From Setophaga petechia (taxonomy: Eukaryota > Chordata > Aves > Passeriformes > Parulidae), in NCBI GenBank assembly GCA_024362935.1, contig JANCRA010000040.1:1984001-2048000 (forward strand): DNA of 64,000 nucleotides, in the 5' to 3' direction. Below are positions 26,701-41,700 of the stretch, piece by piece. The first letter of the stretch is position 1. Each line of letters opens with the position of its first letter. A program made the position numbers and the translations under genes. The notes beneath the pieces are model-generated. The model was given only the letters and a program-made list of their open reading frames with translations. It was not told the origin of the DNA and ran no database searches.

Positions 26701-29700
26701 CCTGGCATCCAGTCAGGGTCAACCCACCACAAACAACTTTGAGTAGAATTAGGACAAGAGCTGATCAGGAAATTTTTGGGACTTCATTTTGATTGGCAAG
26801 CTAGTAGAAGCAAAACTTTTCAAAGAAGGAAAGAAAAGATTTAATGATTTTTTCAACTTGAAGTAGACTCCTTATATGAGATATTTTCTAACCAAATACT
26901 AAAGTTTTCTGCTTCAAAATTAATTTTCATTTTAACCAGATGCAGTAGATATTTTCTAAAATAATAAGTGATGCATTTTTTTTAACTGATATGTGAAACT
27001 TCTTGACCTGAAGTTCTGTTTCAATTATTATTGCAGCTGCTGCTGTGGCTAGTATTGTTCATGCTACTATTTTAATTCACAGGAAAATAAAATTTATGTA
27101 AATATGTGTGCTGACTGCAGTCTATCACATAAAATATGACTTCTGCCACACAATTGTGTGGAATTCATTTCCCTTATCCACCCTAGAATGAAGTCAGAGG
27201 GGTAACCATCTCCCAGGTTCATGTGTTATAATACAATTGTGACTATTTCTTGAATGTTGGAGTCATGAAGAGAATAAGCAAGTCTTGCCAACAACTTTAA
27301 CAGTTTATTAAGCTTTATTTCACTTGAATATACCCAGAATTGCATTTTGATGTTTCAAAAAGCTCTCTTGGTCTTAATGTAACAAAGGATAAGCTGAATG
27401 AGTCCATATATGCAGACCTCCCAAAAAGAAAACTCAAAAAAATGCAAAAGCGCTTCGTATCTGTCTGCAGCAACCCTTTCAGCCAGAGGAAGACCACAGG
27501 CTTCTTGGGAGGAGGGTCATCCTCATAGGAGCCTCGAGGGGAAATAAACCTTTGAAGTTCCTCCTTCCACTGCAGTTCCTGGAATCCATTTCTCTTTTGA
27601 AATTTTAAAGGCTTTATTTTTGCTCTTAAAGATGGAAGCTATGTTCAAATAAAATGAAGAAATTATGAAAAATGTGAATGTTTTTAGTGTAATAGTTTGA
27701 AAGGTAAAGGATCAATATCCTTAGAATATATATATTTTTTTTTAATCTGAAACATGCTTTAGGATCTTAGGTGAGAAGCAATACATATTCTCTGGATATT
27801 ACTATTGCAAGCACTGATTATTATTGTTACTTTTGTTATTTGTGGGTTATATTTCCAATTTCTTATAATTAGTATGTTTTCAGTATATTTCTGTGAAATT
27901 CTGATATTTTTTGGAATTCATGTTTTATCATGCCAAATGTAGTATGTGTCTTCAGGTTGTCTAACACACTATCAATCAGAAATAAAAGATAAAACAGAGT
28001 AAGGTTTGTCAAGTCCCTAAGAAAAATCTTTTTTTTGATTGTTTGAAAATTTTGTGATGTTCATTTAAATAAGCAATTAACTCCATGCAGATGGAGCTAG
28101 TTTTTAAGAAGATTTGTGCAGCCTTGTAGTTTCTAAAGTTTATAAATTTGGAAATGAAGAATGGAAGGCACTTATAGCACCAATTCTGGCATGTGAAACA
28201 TGTTCCAGGATGCAGAATCTGCTAAAACAACCAAGCTATATATTTTAGATGCATTTAGTACAATAAAGAACTTCTGACTTATGCTTCCTATGATAATTTC
28301 AGAAGCAGATTCATTGGAACATTGCAAGGGCTAAAGAATATTCAGAATCTGATTTTTAGATGAGAGGAACTGACAAGGAAGCAGTATGTTTTTCTGAAAT
28401 TAAGATCATGTATGTACAGGTATTGAATATGATGTGTTAAAAACCAGCATTTTAAGCTGTCTGATTTTATTTAACTCTTTGTGTGTTTGCTTGTTTCTTT
28501 AGAACATGGAGGCAGACATCTCAGACATGAGAAATGAGCTTCAGTCAAGGGATGGTCTCTGGAGAAGGATACAACTTGAATGCCAAAAGTTGTATACAGA
28601 ATTATTGAAAATCAAAGAGTATAAAGATATACAGGAAATGCAAATAAAGTATGGATGGTGAAGACCTATTTAAATTAACAAGTAGTTCTGAGCTAATGAC
28701 TTTTTTTCTTACATTTGTTTTAAATTGAGTCTGTTTGAAAAGATACTCTGGATTCAAATGTCAGCTTCTAAATTTTAGCTGGATGTTTTCATTGACAATT
28801 ACATCAGACAATTTCAGGTAATAGATGCAGGCTCTGTTAAAAAGCTTTAATGATGGCTAGATTTTTACAAATCAACACATTTCCGATATTTCCACCTATA
28901 TCTTTACAGTCTTTCATTTTCTCAGCATTAAAACACTTGGAAACAATGCAACTAAGATTCTTCCTAGTGTCCTTTGAATAAAATCATCAGGGCTTTAGGT
29001 TTTATCTAATCTGCTGTAGCCATTTCAAATTATATGAAATACCAGTCTATAAGAGCTTTCAGGAGTCTTTCTGCACATAGTTGTATTGTCCTTGATCTCC
29101 CAAAATCGAGCCTGGTGTAGGCCAAATGTTGGTTATGTTTGGGGGCATTTTTTTCATCAGCAAGCAGATGTTCTACAGTTTTACACTGTGGAGAGGATAC
29201 TACAAGGTGAAGAGTATTGAATGTTCTGGTTGTTTCATGTTTTGTTTATTTCTTACTTAAAGGCATCAGTCATCTCATGTTCAGCTTACTGAGCAACTAG
29301 AAAATAAAAACCCTGAGTTATTGCTATTTGCAGAAAGTCAAGAATGCCAAGAAGAGCTGAACAAGGTATTTCATATCATTTCCAGATCTTAACTGCAGTG
29401 TAAGATTTTTAGGAGAGGATACTGAGCTAGGGTATGTGCATGTACTGTAGAGAGAAGGAGAATGCATTGTTGGTGCTGGAGAGCTTGAAGTTTTTTATAT
29501 GGAAAAGATTTCGTATATGGTTGCATCTAGTTGTGTAGCTGTAAAACTGACATTCTGCTTCTGTGCCTACCTACTTCACTGAAATAATGGATGAGACCAT
29601 GCCTACACATTATTGTGGTTCAGATAATAACATGCAACTAAGAAAGCCTCCAAATCTCCGATTAATTGGTAACCTGTAGAACTAAGCTGTAATTTGTAGG

Positions 29701-32700
29701 TGGTCTCAGAGGTAGGAAATGCAAACAGATCAACTGATACAAGTCACTGTGGCAGGTGCTCACACAAGGCTGAGCTTACCCAGGTACCTGCTGCAGGGTG
29801 GAGGGCAGAGCTCTCTCCTAGGAGCTGTGCATCACATTGCATTGCACATTTCAGAAGGGCTGTGGGCAAGCAGCAGTGGCATGGTGCTGTAGAACAGTGT
29901 ATGGCTTGGCAGGCTGCAATACTTTGGGAGTAGAGGATGCTCAGAACTCATCCTACAAGCATGTTGTGGTTTTGCCAAGTAGCAATGTAAGCAAAATCAC
30001 AGAATTGTTAGATTGGAAGGGTCCAATCTCTCTGCCACCTACAGCAAATTACAGGAATGCTTACCAAGTGGGTTTTGAATGTCTCTGTTTGGATACATCT
30101 GACTTGGGTTCATCAGTTTTGGCATGACAGTCATGATCTAGCTCTTGGGTTTTTTGCATCTATATCTATTTTTTTTATATTCTAATATTTCTGTGCTGTT
30201 TGCATAAATAAAATCGGAATGAAATCTGTTACTCATTGTGTATAGTACTGCAAAAAGTTGGTAAAATGTGTTCAAAGGTAGCTATGCTGGGTTTTGTTGT
30301 TCTGTTTCTTATACAATAAAAAAATCTGTCAGTACTAAATTGTTGGTTATAGTAGAAGGATTAGGAAAACAATTTTTGTGTTGATACTTTGCAGAACTCT
30401 GCACAGGAGGTATTGAAGAAAGTTTGACCTTAAATTTTTACATATAATGGCAGGAAAAATTCTCATTAAATGATTTTCCATATATACCCTTTATTTCTAA
30501 CATAGTTTCTTATTAAAGAACCTCTAGATTGATTTATTTATATTGCTCCTAAGTTAATTTAAGATTCATCAAACTTTTTTAAAACTTAAATTCATTATAA
30601 CTAAATCATACTTAAATTTATTGAATGGATATTTTCTTGGATATTCTTTACCATGAATGCTAATTCTATACATGATTTTTATTAATTTCTTTTAAAAGGT
30701 TAACTGAAGTGTATTGTACTTTGTTCATTTCTAATATTAAATAGCAAATTAATGTACAAGAGAAGTGAGAAAAGATGTAAAAATAAACAAAGCTCTGTGC
30801 ACTGACTTCCAAAGACATTTTATTTTACAATTTCAGAATCTCTTGTTCAGTTAGAAGAGTTGATATCTTGGAAGCAACAGCAGAAAAAGTCACTGATAAG
30901 TAGCAAGTGATGCAATCATATTTACTGCACAGCATTTTTTCTTTTTGAAATGTATTTGCTACAGATAAGAAACCATGTTTATCGAGAGGAGCAGTCCCGT
31001 TGCTCTGAGCAGGAAAGAATGAAGACAGAAATCTCTGACCTGACAGAGGAGCTTCATCAGAAGGAGATCACTATAGCAACTATCATGGAGAAAGCTGGTC
31101 TTCTGGAAAGACAGTTAAAAATGGAGTTAGAGACAAAACACAAATTGTTAACAAAACAGCAGGTATGCAAGTAGGCAAAAGCAGCCCACATAATTTTACT
31201 CCACTATTGATAATGACATTCATTATCTGTGGAAAAAAAGACATCCCATTTCTTGCTGTAGTTTTTATCAGTGGTGCTGTAATATCTGTGGAGTATTACA
31301 AAAGCAGCCAAATTGATGCTGGAACAAGAAATCACCAGTAAATGTCAACTGTACCTCCAAACAGAAATTCACTCTGACCATCACATCTAGTTGTCATTTT
31401 AACATGCAAAAGATCTTGAAAACTTCCAGTTTGTTGTTATTACATATGCTTTAAGTTTCTAATTTTTCAGTGTTTTCCAAAGCTTTTTGAAGAATAGTAC
31501 AAATATGCATAGAAAATTCTAGTAATTTTATAGCTGGAAACTGTAAGATACTAGTGGGGATTTCAATGGAAAATTTTTGTTTTAAAAAAATTATCAGCTT
31601 CATGACTTAGTTTGTAAAACAAAAGAATAATCATTTTTAGAGATTTCTGGGTATCTCTGTGTTTTCTGAGAGGGTCACTACATGTGGAAAACTGTGATTC
31701 AAGTAATACTTTACTTTTGACAATAGTAAAGTTAGTGTTTGGGGAAAATGAGAGATATCTCCTGTTGTGTGGCACTCTTTACCAGGTTTTTCTGTATCCA
31801 TAAAAGAATAGATATAATTTCTAGATGTCATGAATAGGATTTCATCTAGTTTCAGTGGCCTGTAAAATCTGTCCTCTTTCTATGTAGTTAATGCATGTGA
31901 ACTTGTTTTGCTAAGTCATTACTTCTTTCAAAAAGGTAAATAAATTCAGAGGTATTGTATTTATATTGCTTTTATAGATGGTTTAATACGTCTTCTTACT
32001 TTGGTATTGCTAGATTTAAAAATATTATAGTAAGTTTTGTAGTTACTAATGCACATTTTGTAAAATTAAGCTTAAATATATCTATACTCAGTGTCATTTC
32101 AGTTGAGAATAATATTCTTGTATTTAACTAATGTCTTAATCTTTTCCTAGTTGCTGGAATTCCATTACCAAGTTATCAAATCTGGAAACACACATCTAAA
32201 AGAAATTGTGGAAAACCAGGAGTGGGAAAGTTGCATGGTAAATTTTTTTAACCTATGAAGTATGTGGAATAGTTACTTATATTTATTGTAAATGTAGATT
32301 AAGATCATGGCAGATTTAGAGATTTCTGGCTTGCATACGTTAAATAGAAAAATAAATATCAGGTGTGCAACATAATCAAAACCAAGTAGTATTCACACAC
32401 TGCCTGAAGATAGGTACAGATAAGAGTAATTTTTACCTTAATTGTATTGAACTACAAGTAAGTTAAATTTTTCAGTAATTGTCTAGACACTAAACAATTT
32501 CTGGGAGCTTATTTTTTTGTAAGTCATACCACTTATTTAAGTTTAAACAGTCATCATTCTCACAGACAAAAATATGCCTCTTTTTTAATATCTTACCCCT
32601 TTGTTCACATGGTATTTAAATAGCAGTGTAAAAAACTGACACATTTTGCTCCCACCCAGCTTATTTTCAGAGTCTAGTATTTATATCTCTCCAAACAGCA

Positions 32701-35700
32701 AGGCTTTAAAATTTAATTGATAAAAGTGTGCCATAAGATCATTTAGAACTATGGTTTGTGAAGGTATAATAAATAGTATATATGCTGTTTTCCACAAAAA
32801 GCTTCAAAAGATCCCCTTCTTACAGAACATCTGCAGTTACTGTATCACTAAAAAAATCCCACTGGAATGTTGTTTGGAAATACTGATGTAAATACATTTT
32901 GGGGGGATTTGTAGCCTGTGAATTGTCATGAAAGAATGCTACATTTACCCACACCCTTAAAAGAGCATGGATGTCCATCAGTGATGTCTTACCTAGACAT
33001 ACATACACACTATTATGGATATCTGTGTGTGTATATTTGATATATTATTGTGGAAGCACAGATGGATGTGTGTGCATGCATGTCTCACTTCTCTCTGCAG
33101 TGACACTTTTCTTGAAGACTGAGAAGAGCTGTCTGACAAGGGTCCTTGGAGACATCACATGTTTGTTATATTTTAACAGTAAAATGCAGTTACTACACAT
33201 ACCAAGGTCAATACATGTTTCAGTAGATTTGTGGACTTAAAAATTCTTTGCTGCTTTACTAATGTATTGTGAGGATCTAAACATTAGATTGTGATATATT
33301 TGATATTAAGATTCCAGGGATTTAAGAGATTTTTATGGACGTGTTTGTGCTGTACAGTGCAGCACTACACAGACCTCTGAGACCAGTGCCAGCCTAAGTC
33401 AGTATGGTGTAATGCACCATCAGGCAGGGTTACTTTCAGGGTTTACATGTCAAAAGCAATGCAGCTGGGCCAGCTCAGTTTTGGGGTTCATGCAATTATA
33501 ACTTTACAGCTGATTCTAGAGGTATTGGTGGTAGGATGACTTAGTGCTCTCTTTCTCCCTTGGTTCTGCCACTCCTCCCACTTGTGAGACATAGCTGAAC
33601 CCGTGCTCCCCCATAGTTGCACAAAATATTAAATTTTATTATACCTTCTGGCATTTCTGTGCCAGCTTGGCTCATAAATTCACCCTAAAACTGAGGAAGG
33701 CAAGGTTCACAGGAAGAGATGGCATCAAATCAGTGCAAGGAATAGACAAGCTTTCAAATGCAGGAGCACAGTTGTGCCAGCAGTATACAAAGAACCAAAT
33801 CTGGAATGAGTTACTGAGATCCCAGAGAATAAAGTAGATCTAGGAATGCATGAAAGCACAAGTTAATGAAATGCAAGGAGTTTTAGTCTTTTGTATGTAA
33901 TCTGATAAACCTTTTGAAAATTTCCTGGTGATGACAGTATACTGTTATTGCAAATATATTACACAATGCAGTGCAGTACTCTGCAGAGAGATAGTTCCAA
34001 AATAGCTGGCTCAGGTGTGCAGCATAGGCTTTGTGGATTAAGTGATAGAAAAAAAGGAACTGAGTATCCTGGCTAGACAACTTCCAGAGCTAATCTCCAT
34101 CTTCCCTTCTTGATTTCCTGGTGGATGGGGCTCTTTAGCCCCTGATCACAGTGCACCTGTGGCTTGCACTTTCAGTATTTTGCCTTGCACACCATGTGGG
34201 CTAACCCAGCTGAGAAGCAGGGTTTAGTGACAAGGACAGAGAGCACTGGGCTGATGTGGCTTTACTCGCTGCTTCTGAAACTGAAGGTGACTGTCTCAAC
34301 ACACATAATAAATTGAGCCTGTACACATACTATGTATCTAGTGTAGTAATGAACTCCTATAATTTTGCTTGTTATTTTTGGAGGAATTGTTACTGGAGGG
34401 AGCAATAGAGTCTGCAGCTATAGCTGTTATGGTTGCTTTTATGTCATCAGTTTTACAAAGCAAGCGATAAATTCACAACAATAATATTTTGAATGCATGT
34501 TTGCTGAGAAATTTTAATTTGTTTTATTGTGTTATAGAGGCTGTTATCCCTACTTTTCTATTTATCTACTGTGATTTTTTTTTTCTGGAGGCAATTCTCT
34601 TGGTTTGCCCTAAATGTTGCATGATTATATATGGTAGCAGGTCTTTTCTTTAGCATAGAACATTGTTTTGTGTTTGCTTGTTAAAAATATACCCATTTAC
34701 TGTGGAAAAAATAACTACTTAATGATGGCATTATCTCCTTTCACAGTGTATAGATTTATGTAACAAAGAACATGGAAATTTCACAGCTTCTGTTCACAAA
34801 ATGAAACATGAGAATTTAAGACTACAAAATAGCCTTGTTAAACCACAAAATGACACAGAAACATCGATACTGAGTTGCATGGATACATACAGAGAAACAG
34901 AGCACAGCTGCCAAACCCATTCAAAGATGCAAGAAAAGGAAGAGAGGTAATATTTAGATTGTACACATTTGTGAAACTTCTTGTAAGTGTTTTGGAAGGT
35001 CTGACTGGGCCAAACTTTCAAGTTTTTTGCTGTTTCTGTTCATTCAGAACTCCCACCAATATAACTATCAGATCTAGTTAGTGTGTTTGTAAGGACTTCC
35101 TGCATTTTTCTGCATGGCTAATGGAAATTGGCAATAAATGAAGTCCCAGAAATGTTAAATATCTGTTTTAGTATTTAGCACATGAAACTTTAAAAACTTT
35201 TTATGTGCTGCTCAAGCTATTCTCAGTTCCAGGTTTTTCAAGATAGAGCAGACTGTATTTTTTACTACCAAATAAAAACAAGACAAGGAAAGGCTAGAAA
35301 AATCAACATGAGCGGTAAACTTCTCGACGGGAGGTTTTCTTAATAAGCAGTTTCAACTATAGGCCCTGCTGAAAAGCTTTGTGTCCTCCAGTTTCATTTG
35401 TTGGAAGTTTCATTAAATGTATTTTAATGCCTTGTCTGGTTTCAGTGTTCTTGGGTGACCTGATTTTTAACAGAAACGTAATTTCAGATGCTCTGAGCAA
35501 GTCATTACTACAATACACTCCTTGTTAGGGAAAAATAATGAGAATATTCAGACTCATAGAAAGCATTGTAGTGGTGAGTTTCTTCTTATTTCCCTGTATT
35601 CAGTGAGCCAGTGAATTACCTTCAAACATACTATAATCATGCCATTGCAATTAAAAAAAAACAAAAAACAACACCCTGCTAAGCAGTATTTCACAGTACA

Positions 35701-38700
35701 GGAAAATAAAATTAATAGGAAGCTAAATATACTGATTATTTGTAATAAAGAACTGACATTATAGCACTAACATGAAATAGTTCTGTGAAGTAAAGTTGAA
35801 ATAGTTGGAGCCAAAATTGAACATATTAAGATTTCAAACTCATACATTTAGGTTTTGGCAAAATTAAAAAATATTTTCTTTCTGCAAAATAGAGCAGCAT
35901 CCCAGTAAATGTAGGTCCATAGCCTAAAATTTATTTTTAAAGAGTGTTGTTTTGTGTTGGAGGTAGCATTAATATGTATATTAAAAATATATATGTATAT
36001 ATGTTTATATATATGTATGTGTATATATATATGTGTATATATATACATATATATATATGCATATATATATGCATATACATAATGCATGAATATATATACA
36101 TACAGATACACCCATCTTTGAAGTGGCAGGTAGGGCTGATTTCCTGTGAAGTTTGAAATTGTGTTGAAGATGTTGCTGAAACAAATCAAGATACAGATTA
36201 TTCTGCACCAGTAGGTCTCATAACTTAACAAAATTGGTCAGTGCCATTTTTTCTCATGATTCAACTCCTCTAAAGTGAGGAAAAAATAAGATTTTTTCCC
36301 CATCTTCTCAGGATTTACACTTGTTGTACATAAGAGACCATGAAATTTAATTTATGAGAACATAAATATTTGATACAATAGAATTATGCATGTAATTTGC
36401 AGGACTGTGATTTCATAGCTGTTGGAAGATCAATCAAAACTGCGAGAGAGACACCTGTGAGAGTTGACCTTTCTCACAACAGAAATCTCAGTCAGACTAC
36501 TGAATACAATATAAATTATTATTATTATTGTAGCTAATATGATGAAACAGATATATTGAGCCTAGACTTCAGGATCTAAATCATTCATTAGAATTCCTAA
36601 ATGTAAAGCTATTCAGATAAATAAATACACAGATTTTAAAACGTGCAAATTTGACATGTACTGTGTAGCCAGTGTTTTTATGATTGGGCCCTCTCTGTAC
36701 TATCAGTTCTCTGTTCCCAAGCAGGAAACTACCTCAGAATTTTTCAAGAAAACTAAAATTAAATTTTCAACCATCAGATGTATGCAGATAAACTAGGAAA
36801 TTGATGTTGGTTAAATTAAAATCTGGGGTATGTTTATTTTATTCTGAGCATAAACCCTGTTATTCCTGGTCTAATTTGCAGTTCTGTTTCCATGGTAATT
36901 ATGGCACTGGAGAAAGGGCACAAAAAACTTTTTTTATATGGTAAAAATTAGAAAACATGGTGTTTGTGCAAGGGACAGGTGTATATTCTACAATATTTTT
37001 CAGTTGTTTCTCTCAGTCAGTACTGGAATCCTGGGTATGAGCACCATCATGTCTTAGGGAGGAGACCTCTAGAGAAAACACAGGAAATTGCAGGAAGTTG
37101 TACTGGTAATCCAAAAAGCAGAATGATTTCTTCTTTCCTTCAGTATACAGTGAATTTCTAAATATTAGAAAGTAAGATATGCAGAAACAACAATCTTTTT
37201 GATAAAAAAGGACTGTGCCCACATTCTACCTATAACCACCTTATTTAATTACTGTTTTCTTATGTAATTATCTTACTTCTAATTGCCATTTACATAAGCT
37301 TTCCCCACTCTCAAGATTTAAATCACTTACTTAGACCTTGACCATATGCAATTGATTTAAATTTATGCATGGTCAAAGAGAACTCTCTGATGAAGCTGAT
37401 ATGTTCAGTTTGTTTCTTCCAAAATGAAAATAAGCCTGTGAGTTACAAAATGAAAAGCTATTTATTTAGCACAAAAATATGCACAAAATGGGTAACTGAT
37501 CAAGCCAAAGTGCACTTCTATCATGTGGGGAAAGTGAAGGGTAAATTCTAAGGCTTAATGCCTGCTAAGGTAGCTGGGGATCACTTAATGGATGTGATTT
37601 GCAGTGAGTATCTGTGTTCAGGAGGTTTTTGGAGATCATACAACTCTTAGTCACGCCACTGTATCAGTTACTGCAATAGATAAAGTGGAAGCAGTGAACA
37701 CAGTTCTTCAGGAAAAGGCTTTTTATCCATTTTAAAATCAAGCCAGCCATTATACTTGCCAGGTAAATGGAACAGCACAAATTCTTGAAGACATTCTGGC
37801 CATTAAAGATCTGTAGTTCTCTTTCTCAACACTGGTCATGTCAACCAGCAAAGCTGAGTAAGGGATTTGGAGTTTTTGCATCACTGAAGTCACAGACCAC
37901 CCAGGGACCAGGAAGATTTTATGTGTGAGTCAGGAAAACTAGATCCTGTTTGAATTTCCTTTGTGAGAACACTGTTCTTTCTCTGCTTGTCCACTATGTC
38001 ACCATGTCAACAGTGATATTATTTGTGTGGCATGTGTACATGTTAAATACTCTATGACTAATCTCACCAAAGCATAAGTTGTTCAGCTGCAGAAATAGTG
38101 TATTTGCATTGGTAGTGTTAACAAATGGACAGCTTTTCACAAATTTGTAGATTATATTTCAAGTAGATCTATGTTCTTAGATATTATTTTGCACATGAAC
38201 TAGTAGAAGTTTAAACCACAACTGTGGAAACCATCCAGATTAAAGGCCCAGTATCCCTGTCAAAGTACCCAAGGTAGGGGTCATGTTTTTCCAAAATACC
38301 AAGCAGTCCCAGCAACCCTATGGATTATACTAGGAATGGGAGAATGGGAGTTCCTTTTTAAAAATCAGTCCCTTTTTAATTTTTTTACTTTTTTTTTCGG
38401 AAGGGGAGGTGTGGTATCTGTTTTTATTATCTAAAGGTTACCATAACCCAAGTCAAGTAGGCACTCAAGTCTGAAAATTCTGTTCTTAGAGGAATTATAA
38501 CACAACAGTAATAATTTTTATTAAATACATAAAGAAGCAGTTCTGGCAGAAAAAAAAAAGAACACAGATCACATGGACTTTACTATGGGTTTAGAGAGAA
38601 AATTACTTCCAAAAAGGTCAGAACATGAGATTTAAAAAAAAAAAAACTGTGATTTTATTATTCATGCCATCTATCTTCAGTTGTGGCAGGCTTTTTTTCA

Positions 38701-41700
38701 CGGTGCCCTTCATCCAAACCATAGATGGAATTGACTTCAAAATAGGGAGAAAAATAAAGAAAAAAAGTATTCTTCTGTGCCCAAAGAGCAGAGTATATTT
38801 ATGTAAAGAAAAGCATGAAAGAAAGGAGAAAACTCTGCATCCACAAAGGTAAACATTTTAGGTGATTTAGAGATCTGGAAAGTTTAGTGAATAGTCTGAG
38901 AGAGTTTTATTTTAGCATATATAATAATACTATGACTATTAGAGTAAAATTAAAATTATAGTAACAAATAGTGATACAGCATCATGCATATAATTTCCTT
39001 TGCCCTAGCATTCAGATTATCTTAATCACAGCTTCCGCTATAATCAGAGAAAAAAAATATGTTCTTCATTAGTTCTCTGAGTTGTTCTGCACAGTCCCTG
39101 TGCTGAATGCTCAGTTTCCTGGTTTAGGGCTGTTGTGGTTAAACCTGGCAGGTAAACAGCACACAGTCACTTTCTCACTCCCCCACTCACAAGGAAAGAA
39201 TTGGAATTTAAAGACAGTAACATTCATATGTTGAAATTCAGTTTAATAAGACATAAAAATAAGGTAGTAGTAATAATAAAAATGACAATAATAAAATAAT
39301 AATAATGTAATAATTAGAATATATGAAACAAGTGATGGCCAGTGATAACAGTGCAGTTGCTCACCACCTGTCATGATGCCCAGGCAACCATCCCCCAACT
39401 TTTTATTGCTGATCATGCTCCCATATGGTCTGGAATATCCCTGTGGTCAGCTGGGATCAGCTCTCCCAGCTGTGTCCCCTCCTATCTCCTTGTGCACCCC
39501 CAGCCTCCCCGCTGGTGGGGTTTGATGAGGAGCAGAAGAGGTCTTGGCCCTGTGCAAGCTCTGCTCAGCAGTGACTAAAACATCCCTGTGTTACCAACAC
39601 TGTTTCCAGCTCAGATCCAAAACACTGCCCCATACTAACTACTGGTAAGAAAATCAACTCTGTCCCTGTAAAACCCAGCAGAAGGGCTTCTGTAAAAGCA
39701 GGTCCATCAAGGCTCCACAGCCACTCTCTCCCAGCACCAAATATTTAAATTAAGATTAGAAAATGATGGTGTGATCTTTCTGCAGAAAACACTGTCTTCT
39801 CCCTGCACTTGGCAAGTTCATTTTCTTTAAAAAGAAAAAAAAGTACTGACTAGCACTCCATACTCTTGAATATTTATTAAATTATATTTTAGCGGCAGAG
39901 AACATGCTCTTAAAAAGCTTTTATAGCTGCATTTCAAATTACTAGAGTGTTTTAGGATATTTGCAATGGTAGAATCTGTTCAAACTGCTATCATGTTTTA
40001 GTAGTTACCTCCCAAGATTAAAATTTCATCATAAGCACAGACCTCAATACAATGGAATTTTTTATCTCAGCTAGAAATACTGTAACATAAAATTTATAGA
40101 ATCTGAAATAAGTTTTTTTGCATGTTTTGGTATGTAATACAAGGAATGATGCAATTGAAAATTAGTGTAATTTCACAGACATCTGGGCAAGGGAGTCTCA
40201 AAATTGTCTGCTTGTTTCAATACAGTATCAGAATTGTTCAGTTAACTGTTTTGGGAATGGGAGGCCAGTGGCTTTCTTTTTTTTTAAGTTGATAGTAACC
40301 CTAATAGTTTTTGCTTTACAGAAATACAGATGATTAGAAATATGTACTTGCACATCAATTCTGATCACTGAGATACAAGAGTTCTGGAAAATCATAATAA
40401 TATGCTTTAAATTATTTTTTAAGCTTGAAGATTTCATTTATTGTTACAAAAGCAAGTTATTGTACAATATCTCAGAGAGTGCATTTTAAAAATCTAATAA
40501 TTTTTTATATTAATCTCCAAAGTGTCGCCATTAAATCAGTGGCAAAACTATCATTGCAGTAAAACTGCAGAATCAAAGATTCTTGTACTATTTTTCTTTA
40601 AGTATTTATTCTAAATTCTAGCCACTTGAACATAGTTGTTTATGATACTATTAAACCAAAACTGACTAATTATCCAACCACTAATAATAGGTTTTTTCTC
40701 TCCTCTTGCACTTTCACGTTTTAATTCCTCTGTTTGTGTGGCTGAATTCAGCCTCTGGAAAAAGCTTGCAAAGCTTTTTCCACTGGAAAAAGGAATGGTA
40801 GCCATCAGCTACCATTAGGTAGCTAATAGGTAACAGACACTTAAGGAGAACTGGCACCTTCAATACCTGAGGTGAGTTTGTGTTGTAGCTCGTTCTGCCA
40901 CAGTTATACCAACCAAGGCAAGATTCCTCAACCTAAGCTCTAGTGAAAGGGTTTAAGTTAGGGTGGTTTAATTCACAGCTGAAGCAGACAGAGAAAGCAC
41001 ACTGAGAGTTTTACAGTAACCCAGGTGGAAATTGCTAAATTGCTGCAATTTGGTAATGCTGAATCTTATGCCCTTGCAACTTCATGCATGAAACAGTTTG
41101 AACAGCTAAGTAATCAAAACTGTGTAAACAAGTAAAATGAAAAATCCTTGGCTTTGCTGTGATAGCTTAAGAGTTTTAACTGGGTTTCATGTGTAGATTT
41201 TTTTTTTTCTTTTAGATCCTTCCAAAATAAAGATTCAAGGGAAGTGGAATGTCAACAGTCTGCTATGCTCACTGCTGGTGGATACCACAGAAACTGCACT
41301 CCTGCTTTGTATGGCCACTGCAATATCACTGGTTCAAAAAGTGATAGCACTTTATCTTCTCATCCACTTCACAGAGGCCATGAAAAGAAAACAGATTGTA
41401 AATCTCCCTTACCACCAGTGGGGTATCCTTTGGGCTTTCCTGGGCCATTTCCTGAAGTGGGCAGAACAGGCAGCTTTCAGAGCCCTGCTTACAATGCAGA
41501 AGAAATCAAATTATTGGTAAGTAACTATTTTCCTGTAACACATATATTCTCAAAAATCCATCTGTGGACCAAATGCAGCCTTGGAGAAGCCAAAAATTAG
41601 ATCACTCTTGTTGTCATTATTATTTATACAGTGCCAGCCCAGCAAAAATAGAAGTACCTTATCCTAACAGAAATGCTGTTTTTCTGGATATTAAACATCC

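Larger units (their letters stand above)
24475..28502 (+). other. DEUP1: DEUP1 intron 7
   Basis: gtagta...tttag. Holds the 28-bp palindrome (25396), an adjoining 79-codon open frame of unknown meaning (25398-25637) and the solo LTR (26318-26731). Confidence 0.85.
34947..41215 (+). other. DEUP1: DEUP1 intron 12
   Basis: gtaata...tttag. The longest coding-region intron (6.3 kb). It holds the TA microsatellite, direct-repeat copy 1, the solo LTR with target-site duplication, and the palindrome cluster at 40740. Confidence 0.85.

Noticed and set aside
35848..36231. Ile/Tyr/Met-rich frames on both strands
   Set aside because: Translation of a TA/TATG microsatellite.
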